Positions 1 through 7,329 of a stretch of DNA of 51,520 bases are shown here, piece after piece; positions within the stretch are counted from its first letter, which is position 1; each line of letters starts with the position of its first letter. Position numbers and translations under genes: made by a program. A model generated the notes under the pieces. The model saw only the letters and a list, made by a program, of their open reading frames with translations, did no database searches and was not told where the DNA came from. This DNA is from Lachnospiraceae bacterium (lineage in GTDB: Bacteria > Bacillota > Clostridia > Lachnospirales > Lachnospiraceae), in NCBI GenBank assembly GCA_910576125.1, contig CAJTHM010000031.1:1-51520 (forward strand), given 5' to 3'.

Positions 1-63
1 GCAGGAAAACTCCCGCCGCCAGTACACCAGCGGAGCCGGTTTTGCCGTACAATGGTTGGGACG

Positions 64-101
64 AAAAACGGGAAACAGTTCTTTTTCCTGTTCCCCGTTT
101 T
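64..101. terminator. Bidirectional hairpin terminator
   Basis: AAAAACGGGAAACAG at 64-78 is nearly complementary to CCTGTTCCCCGTTTT at 87-101. The arms start with A-runs and end with T-runs, so it can work on both strands. No gene can be supported in 1-252 apart from this and the next hairpin. Confidence 0.5.
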
Positions 102-209
102 CGGCGCAGCCATAGCACGGCAAAAATCCAGATGGTCAAGGGGGAAAGGGTGGAGATTTCCAGAGCAGGGCGGCGGAAATACGACCCGTACCTTGACCGG
201 TTGGATAGG

Positions 210-239
210 AGAAACGGCACGGTCAGGCGCACCGTTTCT
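210..239 (-). terminator. Hairpin after the DUF6809 pair
   Basis: AGAAACGG (210-217) pairs with CCGTTTCT (232-239), just past the stop of the minus-strand DUF6809 gene at 253. There is no strong U-tract, so it may be a weak terminator or a 3'-end stabilising hairpin. Confidence 0.35.
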
Positions 240-252
240 TCTGTCTGGCTGT

Positions 253-537
253 CTATTCTTTTTCTTCTTGATGATTGCTGAAAACTTCATTCATCAGCAT
301 TGCACCCAACTTGAAACCGTACTCAAAGTTGGCGTAGGCTTGTATAGTGGAAAGTTTTGTCCTTCCCTTGTCCATTTCCTCAAACCGTTTAAGCTGTTCT
401 GGTGATAATTCTTTTAAAAGGTATTCATAATCATTTCCCACTTGTCCAGAAATAGCACGGTACTCCGCGTAGTTTTGTGGAAGGATTTCTTCACAGGGGT
501 AGACTTTCCCATCGTAAAGGCGTTCTAAAATGCTCAT
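253..537 (-). CDS. DUF6809-type small protein
   Basis: A 94-residue protein with the pattern seen in DUF6809 proteins: an N-terminal YDGKVYPCEE segment, a central helical part (LSPEQLKRFEEMDK) and a C-terminal FEYGFKLGAMLMNEV stretch. Function is not known; the family is small and frequent in conjugative elements of Clostridia. It overlaps the upstream paralogue at 534-537 by 4 bp, so the two are probably translationally coupled. The two proteins share layout (a mid-protein YSAAQ-like or FANFE-like turn, then F-K-x-G-F-x-L-G) rather than close sequence, suggesting an old duplication. No membrane segment or signal peptide is visible. The family name is recalled from pattern, not searched. Confidence 0.7.
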   Translation of the reverse strand: MSILERLYDGKVYPCEEILPQNYAEYRAISGQVGNDYEYLLKELSPEQLKRFEEMDKGRTKLSTIQAYANFEYGFKLGAMLMNEVFSNHQEEKE

Positions 538-836
538 ACGCTTTCCCCCTCATGGAGAACTAAATCATCTTCATCAGAGATGACCTCAATCATCATAAGT
601 ACCCCTAACCGGAAGCCTTTAACAAAACGGTCAATCCCATAGAGAACGCTTTCTTCGCTTTGTGCCGCGCTGTAGTCATCCAGCATTTTTCGTTCTTCCT
701 CATTGAGTTTCGCCATCAGCTTTTCTCCGAGGGTGCAGTACCGGTTTCTTGCCCGGTTAAATTTGGAATCCCCTTCATAAATCACTGGCTCAACGCAAAG
801 GTGGTCTGTTGCGATTGCCTCTAAAATTTTTCCCAT
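534..836 (-). CDS. DUF6809-type small protein (paralogue)
   Basis: A 100-residue protein. Its C-terminal half (IDRFVKGFRLGVLMMIEV) aligns by eye with YANFEYGFKLGAMLMNEV of the next gene, which marks the pair as paralogues. The C-terminus is acidic (ISDEDDLVLHEGES). The start ATG at 836 follows a purine-rich GAAAGGACGGAAACGA. A copy of the 11-mer TACGCACAAAA lies 26-36 bp upstream (862-872), and the same 11-mer lies in the promoter of the neighbouring ribbon-helix-helix gene, so both transcription units may answer to that regulator. Biochemical role unknown. Confidence 0.7.
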   Translation of the reverse strand: MGKILEAIATDHLCVEPVIYEGDSKFNRARNRYCTLGEKLMAKLNEEERKMLDDYSAAQSEESVLYGIDRFVKGFRLGVLMMIEVISDEDDLVLHEGESV

Positions 837-861
837 TCGTTTCCGTCCTTTCGTTTGATAT

Positions 862-872
862 TACGCACAAAA
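862..872. promoter_or_regulatory. Candidate operator copy (TACGCACAAAA)
   Basis: This 11-mer recurs exactly at 1202-1212 inside the promoter of the ribbon-helix-helix gene. It stands 26 bp before the start of the DUF6809 gene. Sharing of the motif suggests a common repressor; this is inference. Confidence 0.4.
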
Positions 873-980
873 CCTTGCCAGACGGAGCCGCGCAGTGTAT
901 AATATTTACGCGGTCTGCCTGTTAAGGTAGCTGTACACTGAAACGGCGTACTTTCTTCGCCGGAGGTCGCCGTTTCTCTG

Positions 981-1160
981 TTACTTTTTCAGGCTGTCAT
1001 GCACCATATCAATTCCCTTTCGGACAACATCAGAACGAGAAGTTTCAAGTTCTTGTGTACATTCGTCGAGTTTTTCTTTTGTTTCCTTGCTTACCCGAAC
1101 AAATATTCTGTCCGTCATGGAATCGTCAGAAGGTGGACGCCCTGTCTTTTTTTGCGCCAT
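981..1160 (-). CDS. Ribbon-helix-helix (CopG/Arc-like) DNA-binding protein
   Basis: A 59-residue protein starting MAQKKTGRPPSDDSM. The ATG at 1160 was preferred over an upstream in-frame start at 1187 because GAAAGGGGTGAAACG precedes it at good spacing and because the upstream start lies inside the promoter-proximal palindrome. The stretch DRIFVRVSKETKEKLDEC is a beta strand plus helix A of a ribbon-helix-helix fold, followed by TSRSDVVRKGIDMV as helix B. Such proteins dimerise and bind short palindromes; a perfect 12-bp palindrome (1176-1187) and a related site overlap its own promoter, so it probably represses itself. In mobile elements these often control mobilisation or excision genes; which target is unknown here. 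Confidence 0.75.
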   Translation of the reverse strand: MAQKKTGRPPSDDSMTDRIFVRVSKETKEKLDECTQELETSRSDVVRKGIDMVHDSLKK

Positions 1161-1175
1161 CGTTTCACCCCTTTC

Positions 1176-1218
1176 TTGTGCGCACAATAATTATATTCCT
1201 GTACGCACAAAAAGTCAA
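1176..1218 (-). promoter_or_regulatory. Promoter of the RHH gene with two operator-like sites
   Basis: On the minus strand: -35 TTGACT (1213-1218), a 17-bp spacer, -10 TATAAT (1190-1195). A perfect palindrome TTGTGCGCACAA occupies 1176-1187 just downstream of the -10, and a similar TTGTGCGTACAG occupies 1199-1210 inside the spacer. The two site centres are 23 bp apart, about two helical turns, as expected for cooperative dimers of a ribbon-helix-helix repressor. Confidence 0.7.
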
Positions 1219-1253
1219 TATATTATGCCCTATTTCAGCCGCCGCAAATGCAA

Positions 1254-1278
1254 TCATATACTTTTATCAAGTATATGA
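1254..1278. repeat. Perfect 10-bp inverted repeat
   Basis: TCATATACTT (1254-1263) and AAGTATATGA (1269-1278) are exact inverse complements around a 5-base loop. It lies upstream of the RHH promoter and beyond the end of the recombinase gene. It could be a regulator site or an RNA hairpin. Between 1219 and 1415 I see only this and the terminator at 1365-1402. Confidence 0.45.
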
Positions 1279-1364
1279 CCCACTCTGACACTTTCACCGC
1301 TTCGCGTTGCAAAGTGCCGACGTGGGCTCTCCGAGGGTTTACGCCCGCCGTTGGCGTGGCGCAT

Positions 1365-1402
1365 AAAAGAGGACGCAGCTTTCTGCCTTGCGTCCTCTTT
1401 CT
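1365..1402 (-). terminator. Rho-independent terminator of the serine recombinase
   Basis: The arms AAAAGAGGACGCA (365 onward, ending 1377) and TGCGTCCTCTTT (1389-1400) form a 12-bp stem. On the minus strand it ends in TTTT, 14 bp after the recombinase stop. Confidence 0.75.
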
Positions 1403-1415
1403 GGTTTCCCTTATG

Positions 1416-3179
1416 CTAATTTGCCGCCGCTGCCAGTTCCTTCTGTCGCGCCCTGTACCGTTGCATACGCAGCCGGTTTTGTTCGCGTTCCCTGTTGCGG
1501 GCTTGCAGCTTCCTTTGTTCCCTTGCTTCCTGTTCGGCGGTCAGGGCAGCTTCCATTTTTGGCACAGTAAATGCCCCGATAAAGTTTAGATATATGTCTA
1601 CCTTTTGCACCCTGTCCCCGGTCGATTTGTCCGCTTCATGGACAACTACTTTTTCTATAAATTCATTTAACATAGGAGTGGTAAGTTCTGAAAAATCCGT
1701 GTACCTTTTCACCAATTCAAGGAATCGGTCAGCCCTTACGCTGTCCGCGCCGTAACGGTCAAGCCCGGTCTGTAATTCCTGCATTTCTGCTTCAAGTGCG
1801 GTCTGTTCGGCATCATACCCGGATAGCAGACGGTCAAAGTGCTTTTCTGGAATCTTCCCGGTAGCAAAAGATTCATACAGCTTTTTCACCAGGTCGTCCA
1901 GTTCTTCATGCCGCCGCTTTGCCTTTCCCAATCTTCGGCGGTATTCTTTCATAGTGGCTTCCTGCTGAACGTCTGACGCTTCCCGTACCTTCTTGACAAA
2001 CTCCTTTTCGTTTGAGAGGGCATAGGCGCTGACTTCCCGGATAGTTTCCAGAATCAATTTTTCTACTACAGATACCCGGATATAGTGCATGGTACAATTC
2101 CGGGTATACTGCCGGTAGCTGGAGCAGCCATAAGAATTGTCAGCGTCATATTTGTTTCTGGAATTATACCGGTGTGACAGCTTCGAGCCACAGTCCGCGC
2201 AATAGAGCAATCCACTTAAACGGCAAGGGGGAGCGCCATTCTTTTTCGGTCGGCGTTTTGTTTCTATCAGGCGTTGTACATTATTCCATGTTTCTTCGTC
2301 AATGATTGCTTCGTGGGTGTTCTCAAATATCATCAATTCGTCCTCTGTAGCTTTCCGGCGCTTTTTGGTTTTATAGGATTCACTGATAGTTTTACCCAAT
2401 ACCGTATGCCCCATATATTCCCGCTTTTCCAAGATATGAATGATTGTTTGATTTGTCCAGCGGATAGGGTCGTGGAAACTCTTGCTATGCTGGTTTTCAG
2501 GATAGTATTTTTCAGCATATGCCGAGGGAATCAATATCTTGTCAGCGTACAGAATATCGGCAATCCGATTGACTCCATTCCCTTCCAGAACCAGCTTGAA
2601 AATGCGCCGGACAACTGCCGCCGGTTCCGGGTCAATAATCAACTGCTGCTTGTCGTCCGGGTCACGTCGGTAGCCGTAGGGGACACTGGGAGAAACCCGC
2701 TTCCCTTCCTGCATACGGGCTTTAAAGATAGCCTGTATCTTGCGGCTGGAATCGCGTGCATACCATTCATTCATAATGTTCAAAAACGGCGTGAAATCGC
2801 TGTCCTGCTGATTGCTGCTGTCTATGCCATTGTTGATTGCTATGAACCGGACACCTTTTTCTTTAAACATGACTTCGGTATAGAACCCTACTTTCAGATA
2901 GTCGCGCCCAAACCGGCTCATATCTTTTACGATAATGACAGCCACGTTTCCGGCTTCCACTTCGGCTATCATGGACTGGAAGCCCTCCCGGTCGAATGTC
3001 GTTCCACTCACTCCGTCGTCGGTGAAGTGGCGTATGTTGACAAAACCGTTCTTCCTTGCGTAGTCCTCTAAGAAATGTTTCTGGTTCGTGATACTGTTGG
3101 ATTCGCCCTGTAATTCGTCGTCGCGGGAGAGCCTTTCATACAGGGCGGTAATCTTGATACTGTTTAATTGTTTGCTCAT
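1416..3179 (-). CDS. Large serine recombinase, DUF4368 type
   Basis: A 587-residue site-specific recombinase, full length for the family. Domain order: catalytic resolvase domain (about 8-160) with YERLSRDDE carrying the nucleophile Ser18, a GVSGTTFDR turn and the KDMSRFGRD arginine motif; recombinase domain (about 165-290); zinc ribbon (about 320-375) beginning YCADCGSKL; a long coiled-coil (about 400-480); and a C-terminal EKVVVHEADK segment typical of the DUF4368 tail. The tail ends in an Arg/Gln-rich helix (EQREQNRLRMQRYRARQKE-like). AACGGGGGTTATATA precedes the ATG. The gene starts 58 bp from the insertion point in virD4, so it very probably carries out integration and excision of the nested element through a covalent 5'-phosphoserine intermediate. 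Confidence 0.93.
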   Translation of the reverse strand: MSKQLNSIKITALYERLSRDDELQGESNSITNQKHFLEDYARKNGFVNIRHFTDDGVSGTTFDREGFQSMIAEVEAGNVAVIIVKDMSRFGRDYLKVGFYTEVMFKEKGVRFIAINNGIDSSNQQDSDFTPFLNIMNEWYARDSSRKIQAIFKARMQEGKRVSPSVPYGYRRDPDDKQQLIIDPEPAAVVRRIFKLVLEGNGVNRIADILYADKILIPSAYAEKYYPENQHSKSFHDPIRWTNQTIIHILEKREYMGHTVLGKTISESYKTKKRRKATEDELMIFENTHEAIIDEETWNNVQRLIETKRRPKKNGAPPCRLSGLLYCADCGSKLSHRYNSRNKYDADNSYGCSSYRQYTRNCTMHYIRVSVVEKLILETIREVSAYALSNEKEFVKKVREASDVQQEATMKEYRRRLGKAKRRHEELDDLVKKLYESFATGKIPEKHFDRLLSGYDAEQTALEAEMQELQTGLDRYGADSVRADRFLELVKRYTDFSELTTPMLNEFIEKVVVHEADKSTGDRVQKVDIYLNFIGAFTVPKMEAALTAEQEAREQRKLQARNREREQNRLRMQRYRARQKELAAAAN

Positions 3180-3222
3180 TATATAACCCCCGTTCTGTTA
3201 TGATGTAACGCTTTTTAGTTCC

Positions 3223-3774
3223 TTATAACACTATCACGTTCGGGTCAGTGACGATATACGACGTTGGAAAATCCTTTGACGTACATTGCATGAGCGACGG
3301 TTTCACAAAGAACCGGGTCTTGCCGCTGCCGGAACCGCCGATTACAAGGATATTTTTGTTTCTTGCGTATTTCGGCTGCTTCGGGCGGCTGTTCATGGTG
3401 AGCCGTTCCGTCTGCGTTAGGGGGATATTGTTCTCAAATACCGGGTCGGTGTACGGCTTTATATCGTCGGCGGTTCCCCAACGCGCCGAACCGTATTCTG
3501 TCCCGCGGCGGTATTTCTTCGCGTTCTTGCCTTTGGTGTAGATAATCAGCCGGACAACGACCGCCCCCGCAATGCCGATAAGTAAATCTGCCGGGTGGAA
3601 GCTCGGCGCGATACTGGAAAAGGCGGCGGTAAAACCGTCCCCAAGATGTAGCAGCTTTGCGCTTGCGTCCGCACCGGGGGAGAGCCGGACAGCCGCGCCC
3701 ACTTTATCAAAGAGCCAGACAAAGAGCAGATACGGGAGATTGAGGATAAGCAGCTTCTTGATTTCCGGCTTCAT
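3223..3774 (-). pseudogene. virD4: VirD4/TraG coupling protein, 3'-truncated by insertion
   Basis: An N-terminal fragment of 183 residues of a type IV coupling protein that is normally about 600. Two hydrophobic segments (about 7-24 and 61-80) should anchor it in the membrane. The conserved GTEYGSARWGT precedes the nucleotide-binding motif GGSGSGKT (146-153). The protein follows its family to SYIVTDP (residues 172-178) and then ends NVIVL, encoded by the end of the nested element. ATP hydrolysis and substrate docking parts are missing, so DNA transfer should be dead. The start codon overlaps pcfB by 4 bp, the usual arrangement. The missing part is presumably left of the window, beyond the nested element. 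Confidence 0.88.
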
Positions 3775-4247
3775 AGCGATACCTCCCTGTCCTTGTTCTT
3801 GACTTTCGCCCGTTCCGCGTTCTTGCCCTGTGCAGCTTCTTTGAGGGTAGAGAGCAGCTTTCGGATTGAGGGCTTTTTCTCCTGTGTCAGCTTTTTTGCG
3901 GAAAATTCCTTAAAGGCGGCGGTCAGCACGTCCGCGTCCCGCCCCTTGAAGAAAACCAGATAGCGGGGCGGGCTTTCCGTCGTGTCCTTTTTCAGCGCAA
4001 AGTCGATACCGTACTTTTTCGCCGTACTCTCAAAGGCTTTGATATTGCCCTCGGTAATCTCAATGTTGGAAACGCCCGCGTTCTGCTTCATAAGCTGCTT
4101 TAAGCTCTGCTTGCCCTGTGGCGGTTTGGAAAGCTGCTTTTTTCCCTTTGACAGTATGGCTTTCATTGCCTTTTGGAGCGTCTGCGCGGTCAGCTTCCCG
4201 GTCTTGATGTAAAGGGCTATGGTCTTTTCGTTTACTTCGTCCTGCAA
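3771..4247 (-). CDS. pcfB: PcfB family conjugation protein (DUF3801)
   Basis: A 158-residue basic protein recognised as PcfB: EKTIALYIKTGKLTAQTLQ near the N-terminus, a lysine-rich middle (KGKKQLSKPPQGKQSL) with a VSNIEITEGNIKAFE segment, and a YLVFFKGRDADVLTAAF segment near 95-112. In pheromone plasmids and related elements PcfB is an accessory protein that helps dock the relaxosome to the coupling protein, and pcfB is nearly always directly upstream of virD4, as here (ATGA overlap at 3771-3774). The gene itself appears intact, although its partner is broken. Confidence 0.85.
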   Translation of the reverse strand: MQDEVNEKTIALYIKTGKLTAQTLQKAMKAILSKGKKQLSKPPQGKQSLKQLMKQNAGVSNIEITEGNIKAFESTAKKYGIDFALKKDTTESPPRYLVFFKGRDADVLTAAFKEFSAKKLTQEKKPSIRKLLSTLKEAAQGKNAERAKVKNKDREVSL

Positions 4248-4288
4248 TTTGTCGCGTCCTCCTTTCGCGTTTCTTTATGGGGCGGCGG

Positions 4289-4510
4289 TCAGATACGCAC
4301 CCGCAGCCCGTTCAAGTCCTCGGCTCTGATACCCACAAGATACCAGTTGTCGCCGTACTCAATCCGGGTCGGCTTCCACTTGCCCCGCACGAATACGTCA
4401 AAGCACTCGCCGCAATGCAAGCCCCCGTAGTAGCTGTTTAAGTCAAAGCGGATGTCGTAACGGTCGGTGCGCTCGTCAAATACCAATGCTCCTGTCATTT
4501 TCTGTGCCAT
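4289..4510 (-). CDS. DUF5348 family protein
   Basis: A 73-residue protein starting MAQKMTGALVFDERTDRYD. The ATG at 4510 is chosen because AAGGAGGATTTTATT precedes it; the longer in-frame extension overlaps the upstream gene and has no ribosome site. The fold looks like a small beta barrel (YGGLHCGECFDVFV, WKPTRIEYGDNWYLVGI). Proteins of this family occur between the replication-initiator gene and pcfB in many Clostridial conjugative elements. Function unknown; a single-strand DNA or relaxosome accessory role would be a guess. Confidence 0.75.
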   Translation of the reverse strand: MAQKMTGALVFDERTDRYDIRFDLNSYYGGLHCGECFDVFVRGKWKPTRIEYGDNWYLVGIRAEDLNGLRVRI

Positions 4511-4541
4511 AATAAAATCCTCCTTTTGTGGTTGTGGGTGG

Positions 4542-5525
4542 TTACAGGCTTTCGCCCTCGTTGCATGAATAATAGTCCGGGTCGCCGTACTGCGGCTTTT
4601 TCGGTGACAGTGCGCCGCTTGCCATGTCATGGGCGACAAGGGAAGTGTAATAATTGCCGATAGTGGACGGGGCGTTGAAAAGGGCTGCTTTCAGATATTG
4701 CTTGATGTTGCGGATTTTCGTTGTGTTCTCCCGCATACAGTCAAGCACAAAGCGGATATGCTCGCCGTCCAGTTTCATAAACTTAGATTTCACAAGCTCT
4801 GCCGGGTAGTCGTCCCCCGCAATCCGTACCCGCTTTCTGGCGGTGCATACGGTTTCAAGCATGAGGTCTACAATCTCGTCAAGCCTGTCACTGTCAAACT
4901 TCATGTCCTGTTTGAGAATGTCGTAGTCGATATTGTCCTTGATGATTTCCCGGTATATATCAACTGCGCTCTGTGCTGCCGCTTCCGTTCCTTTCCGTTC
5001 CGGCGGCGCAGCCGCTTCCCCGCAAGGAGAGGGGTTAGGGGAAAGGATAGGAATGGAATGGGTACTTGATAAATCCGTATTTGATTTTTCTTTTTTTGGT
5101 AAGTCAGTTCTTTGTATATCTTTATTTAATTGCGTTGGATTTTCCAACGTAGGTTTTTCCAATGTAGGTTTTTCCTGCGTTGGATTATCCAATGTTGGAT
5201 TTTCCAATGTAGGTAAATCCGGCGTAGGCGGCTGTGGCTGCTCGAATATCACATAGTCCGCGCCCCGCAAGCGTCCTTTCTCGTCGCGCTCCCTTGACCG
5301 GACGATATACCCGGCGCGTTCAAGCTCCTTAATGGCTTCGCGGATAGCGTCTATCTTCTCCCGGTTGATAAGGGATAAGCCTTTCAAGGTGTAGTCCCAA
5401 TCTTCGGGGAGTGACAGCATTTGCGACAACAGCCCCTTTGCTTTTAGGGATAGCTCCTTGTTGCGTAGGTGGTGGTTGCTCATAACAGTGTAGCCCTTGT
5501 TTCGTTCCACTCTGAAAACTGCCAT
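4542..5525 (-). CDS. Replication initiator/DUF6017-type helix-turn-helix protein of conjugative elements
   Basis: A 327-residue protein. The N-terminal domain (about 1-95) begins MAVFRVERNKGYTVMSNHHL and has the winged-helix pattern KELSLKAKGLLSQMLSLPEDW with IREAIKELERAGYI as recognition helix and wing, matching the replication initiator A-like N-terminal domain. A Pro/Thr/Asn linker (about 100-135) is built from five-residue repeats of the kind PTLEN. The C-terminal domain (about 185-300; YREIIKDNIDYDILKQD, then VCTARKRVRIAGDDYP) matches DUF6017. The ATG at 5525 follows AAAGGAGCTATGA. It is expected to act in replication or maintenance of the circular form of the element, and probably binds DNA near the inverted repeats just upstream at 5550-5667. 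Confidence 0.82.
   Translation of the reverse strand: MAVFRVERNKGYTVMSNHHLRNKELSLKAKGLLSQMLSLPEDWDYTLKGLSLINREKIDAIREAIKELERAGYIVRSRERDEKGRLRGADYVIFEQPQPPTPDLPTLENPTLDNPTQEKPTLEKPTLENPTQLNKDIQRTDLPKKEKSNTDLSSTHSIPILSPNPSPCGEAAAPPERKGTEAAAQSAVDIYREIIKDNIDYDILKQDMKFDSDRLDEIVDLMLETVCTARKRVRIAGDDYPAELVKSKFMKLDGEHIRFVLDCMRENTTKIRNIKQYLKAALFNAPSTIGNYYTSLVAHDMASGALSPKKPQYGDPDYYSCNEGESL
5131..5220 (-). repeat. 15-bp tandem repeats (about six) in the initiator-like gene
   Basis: Six in-frame 15-bp units encode PTLEN/PTQEK-type pentapeptides forming the proline-rich linker. The repeat is variable (Asn/Lys alternate) and is likely length-polymorphic among related elements. Confidence 0.8.
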
Positions 5526-5549
5526 AGTTCATAGCTCCTTTGCTTTGGA

Positions 5550-5667
5550 TTTGTTACGCAGTAGAAACGCGGTTTCGGGGGATAAGGTATAAATCCCTTG
5601 CCGCGCCAGATACGCGCCCGCAAAACCGCTTGTAGCAAGGCTTTTTCTGCCCCTACTGCGTAACAAA
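5550..5667. other. Long-range 15-bp inverted repeat upstream of the initiator gene
   Basis: TTTGTTACGCAGTAG (5550-5564) and CTACTGCGTAACAAA (5653-5667) are exact inverse complements separated by 88 bp of GC-rich sequence with further small palindromes (GAAACGCGGTTTC at 5564-5576 is nearly symmetric). The site is directly upstream of the initiator-like gene. Placement suggests an origin of replication or transfer, or an initiator-binding region; this is inference. No gene is supported between 5526 and 5759. Confidence 0.5.
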
Positions 5668-5678
5668 GGGCATGAAAA

Positions 5679-5724
5679 AAGCGGCGTTCCTGTTCTCCCA
5701 TGTAGAGAGTAAGAAACGCCGCTT
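5679..5724. terminator. Stem-loop next to the recombinase fragment
   Basis: AAGCGGCGTT (5679-5688) pairs with AACGCCGCTT (5715-5724) across a 26-base loop. There is no T-run directly after it on the plus strand; on the minus strand the sequence runs into TTTTTTCATG. It may be a terminator for minus-strand transcription or part of an origin structure. Confidence 0.4.
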
Positions 5725-5759
5725 CTGCGTCGTATTCAGTTTTTAGTACAATACCCTGC

Positions 5760-7262
5760 TTGTCCGTCGCTCGAAAAACCTTGATTTTCCAGTGTTTTCA
5801 AAAGTATCGTTATCTAACGTCAGCTTTTGACAGGCCGGATTTTCAGAGAATGATTGATGACATTGAGGACGGGAAAATCAACTGCGTTGTTACGAAGGAT
5901 TTATCCCGCTTAGGCAGAAACTACATTCTGACCGGCCAGTACACGGAAATCTACTTTCCCAGCAAAGGCGTCCGCTATATCGCTGTCAATGACAATGTGG
6001 ACACCATCAACGGAGAGAATGAGCTTGCCCCATTCCTCAACATTCTGAATGAAATGCACGCCCGCCAGACCAGCAAAAAGGTAAAGGCGGCCATGCGGAC
6101 ACGGTTCGCAAATGGCGCACACTATGGAGCCTATGCTCCGCTTGGCTATGTCAAAGACCCAGATAAGAAAGGCCATCTTCTGATTGACCCGGAAACAAGG
6201 TGGATTATCGAAAAGATTTTTGACCTTGCCGTTCATGGCCGGGGAGCCGCCAGCATTACACGGATTTTGGTCGAAGAAAAAGTACCTACTCCCGGCTGGC
6301 TGAATTTCCAGAGATACGGCACTTTCGCAAATATCTATGCCGGAGCGCCGGAGGAAAAAGCCTATGCGTGGACGATAGCGCAGGTGAAAAGTATTCTGAA
6401 AGAGGAAACCTATATCGGACACAGCGTCCACAATAAGCAGACCAACATTTCATTCAAAAACAAGAAGAAAGTACGCAAGCCAAAAGAGGAATGGTATCGT
6501 GTGGAGAACACCCACGAAGCGATTATTTCCGAAGATGTGTTCCGTCAAGTACAGGAGCAGATTTGCAACAGGCGCAGACGGCAGAAGAACGGCACAACAC
6601 AGATATTTTCCGGGCTGGTAAAATGTGCGGACTGCGGCTGGTCGCTGGCCTATGGTATGAACAGCCAGAACAAAAATCCCTATGCCCACTACCATTGTAG
6701 CAAGTACGGGCAAGGATTGCACCAGTGTTCCATGCACTATATCCGCTATGATGTGCTTTACGCCTATGTCCTTTCCCGTCTGCAATACTGGTCTGTGCTG
6801 GCACAGCAGGATGGGGACAAACTTCTGAAACGGCTACTTAACGCCAGCGACAAGGAACGCAATACTGCAAGGAAGCGGCAGACAGCCGAACTGAAAAAGG
6901 CGGAAAAGCGCAAAGCAGAAGTAGACACCCTGTTTGCAAAAATGTATGAGGACTGGTCTGCCGGACGCATTACAGAATACAATTTCAATATGCTGTCCGA
7001 AAAGTATCAGGGCGAACAGCGAGAATTGGACGTAAAAATTGAACGGCTTCACGAAGCGATGGAGACCGCCGCCCAGACAGCGGTTGACGCTGAAAAGTGG
7101 ATAGGTCTGATGAAACAGTATGTCAATCCCACAGAATTGACGGCTGAACTTCTGAATACGCTGATTGAAAAAATCCTTGTCCATGAAGCGGTCAAAAGTG
7201 AGGACGGAAGCCGGGAACAGGAAGTGGAAATCTTCTACCGCTTTATCGGCAAAATCGAATGA
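5760..7262 (+). pseudogene. Large serine recombinase, N-terminally truncated
   Basis: The open frame begins at a TTG, but recognisable recombinase sequence starts only at FDRPDFQRMIDDIEDG. About 70 residues of the usual N-terminus, including the nucleophilic serine (normally in a Y-x-R-x-S motif), are absent. What follows is normal: the arginine motif KDLSRLGRN, the recombinase domain, zinc ribbon (KCADCGWSLAYG with later Cys at HCSKY and QCSMH), coiled-coil (about 310-420) and ending KILVHEAVK then IEIFYRFIGKIE-like. Without the serine it cannot cleave DNA, though it might still bind att sites. The stop lies 36 bp from the inferred element end, so this was probably the integrase of the outer element. 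Confidence 0.88.
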
Positions 7263-7296
7263 CACATCTTGAGATACCCAACAATATCTTTAACTA

Positions 7297-7300
7297 AGGG
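7297..7300. other. Inferred right attachment junction of the outer element
   Basis: Reading in the frame of the downstream methyltransferase, codons from 7297 give R-ETGRNLPDIDM. HTH_3 regulators normally read VSKWETGRNLPDI here, so AGG at 7297-7299 stands where TGG (Trp) is expected. The element therefore entered at the TGG-GAA codons. The stop TAA at 7291-7293 in that frame belongs to the element. Confidence 0.6.
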
Positions 7301-7329
7301 AAACGGGAAGGAACCTGCCGGACATCGAC

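Larger units (their letters stand above)
1..3240. mobile_element. Serine-recombinase element nested inside virD4
   Basis: The recombinase gene (1416-3179, minus) starts 58 bp from the point where the virD4 reading frame loses its normal sequence (3238-3241). The virD4 protein reads SYIVTDP and then six foreign residues and a stop, whereas VirD4/TraG proteins normally continue TDPKG. The element therefore entered this conserved codon stretch, with its recombinase at the terminal position usual for such elements. It carries two DUF6809 genes and a ribbon-helix-helix regulator, all on the minus strand. Its other end and any cargo are left of the window, as is the rest of virD4. Confidence 0.7.
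1..7298. mobile_element. Degraded conjugative element (ICE remnant), right end at about 7298
   Basis: This block holds conjugation and mobility genes: a VirD4 coupling-protein fragment, PcfB, DUF5348, a replication-initiator-like protein and two large serine recombinases. The right boundary is inferred because a regulator-methyltransferase reading frame resumes at 7298-7300 with ETGRNLPDI, typical of the end of an HTH_3 domain, just 36 bp after the stop of the truncated recombinase. The left boundary lies outside the window. With only half a virD4 gene and a recombinase lacking its catalytic N-terminus, the outer element should be unable to move by itself. The order of modules suggests an internal deletion in addition to the nested insertion. 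Confidence 0.75.

Noticed and set aside
1..281. Short plus-strand frames at the left edge
   Set aside because: They run through two hairpins, lack ribosome sites and resemble no family; treated as non-coding.
2274..3071. 265-codon plus-strand frame
   Set aside because: It lies entirely antisense to the serine recombinase, which has full domain evidence.
5679..5724. Definite origin of transfer
   Set aside because: No relaxase gene or known nic consensus is in the window, so only a generic stem-loop is claimed.
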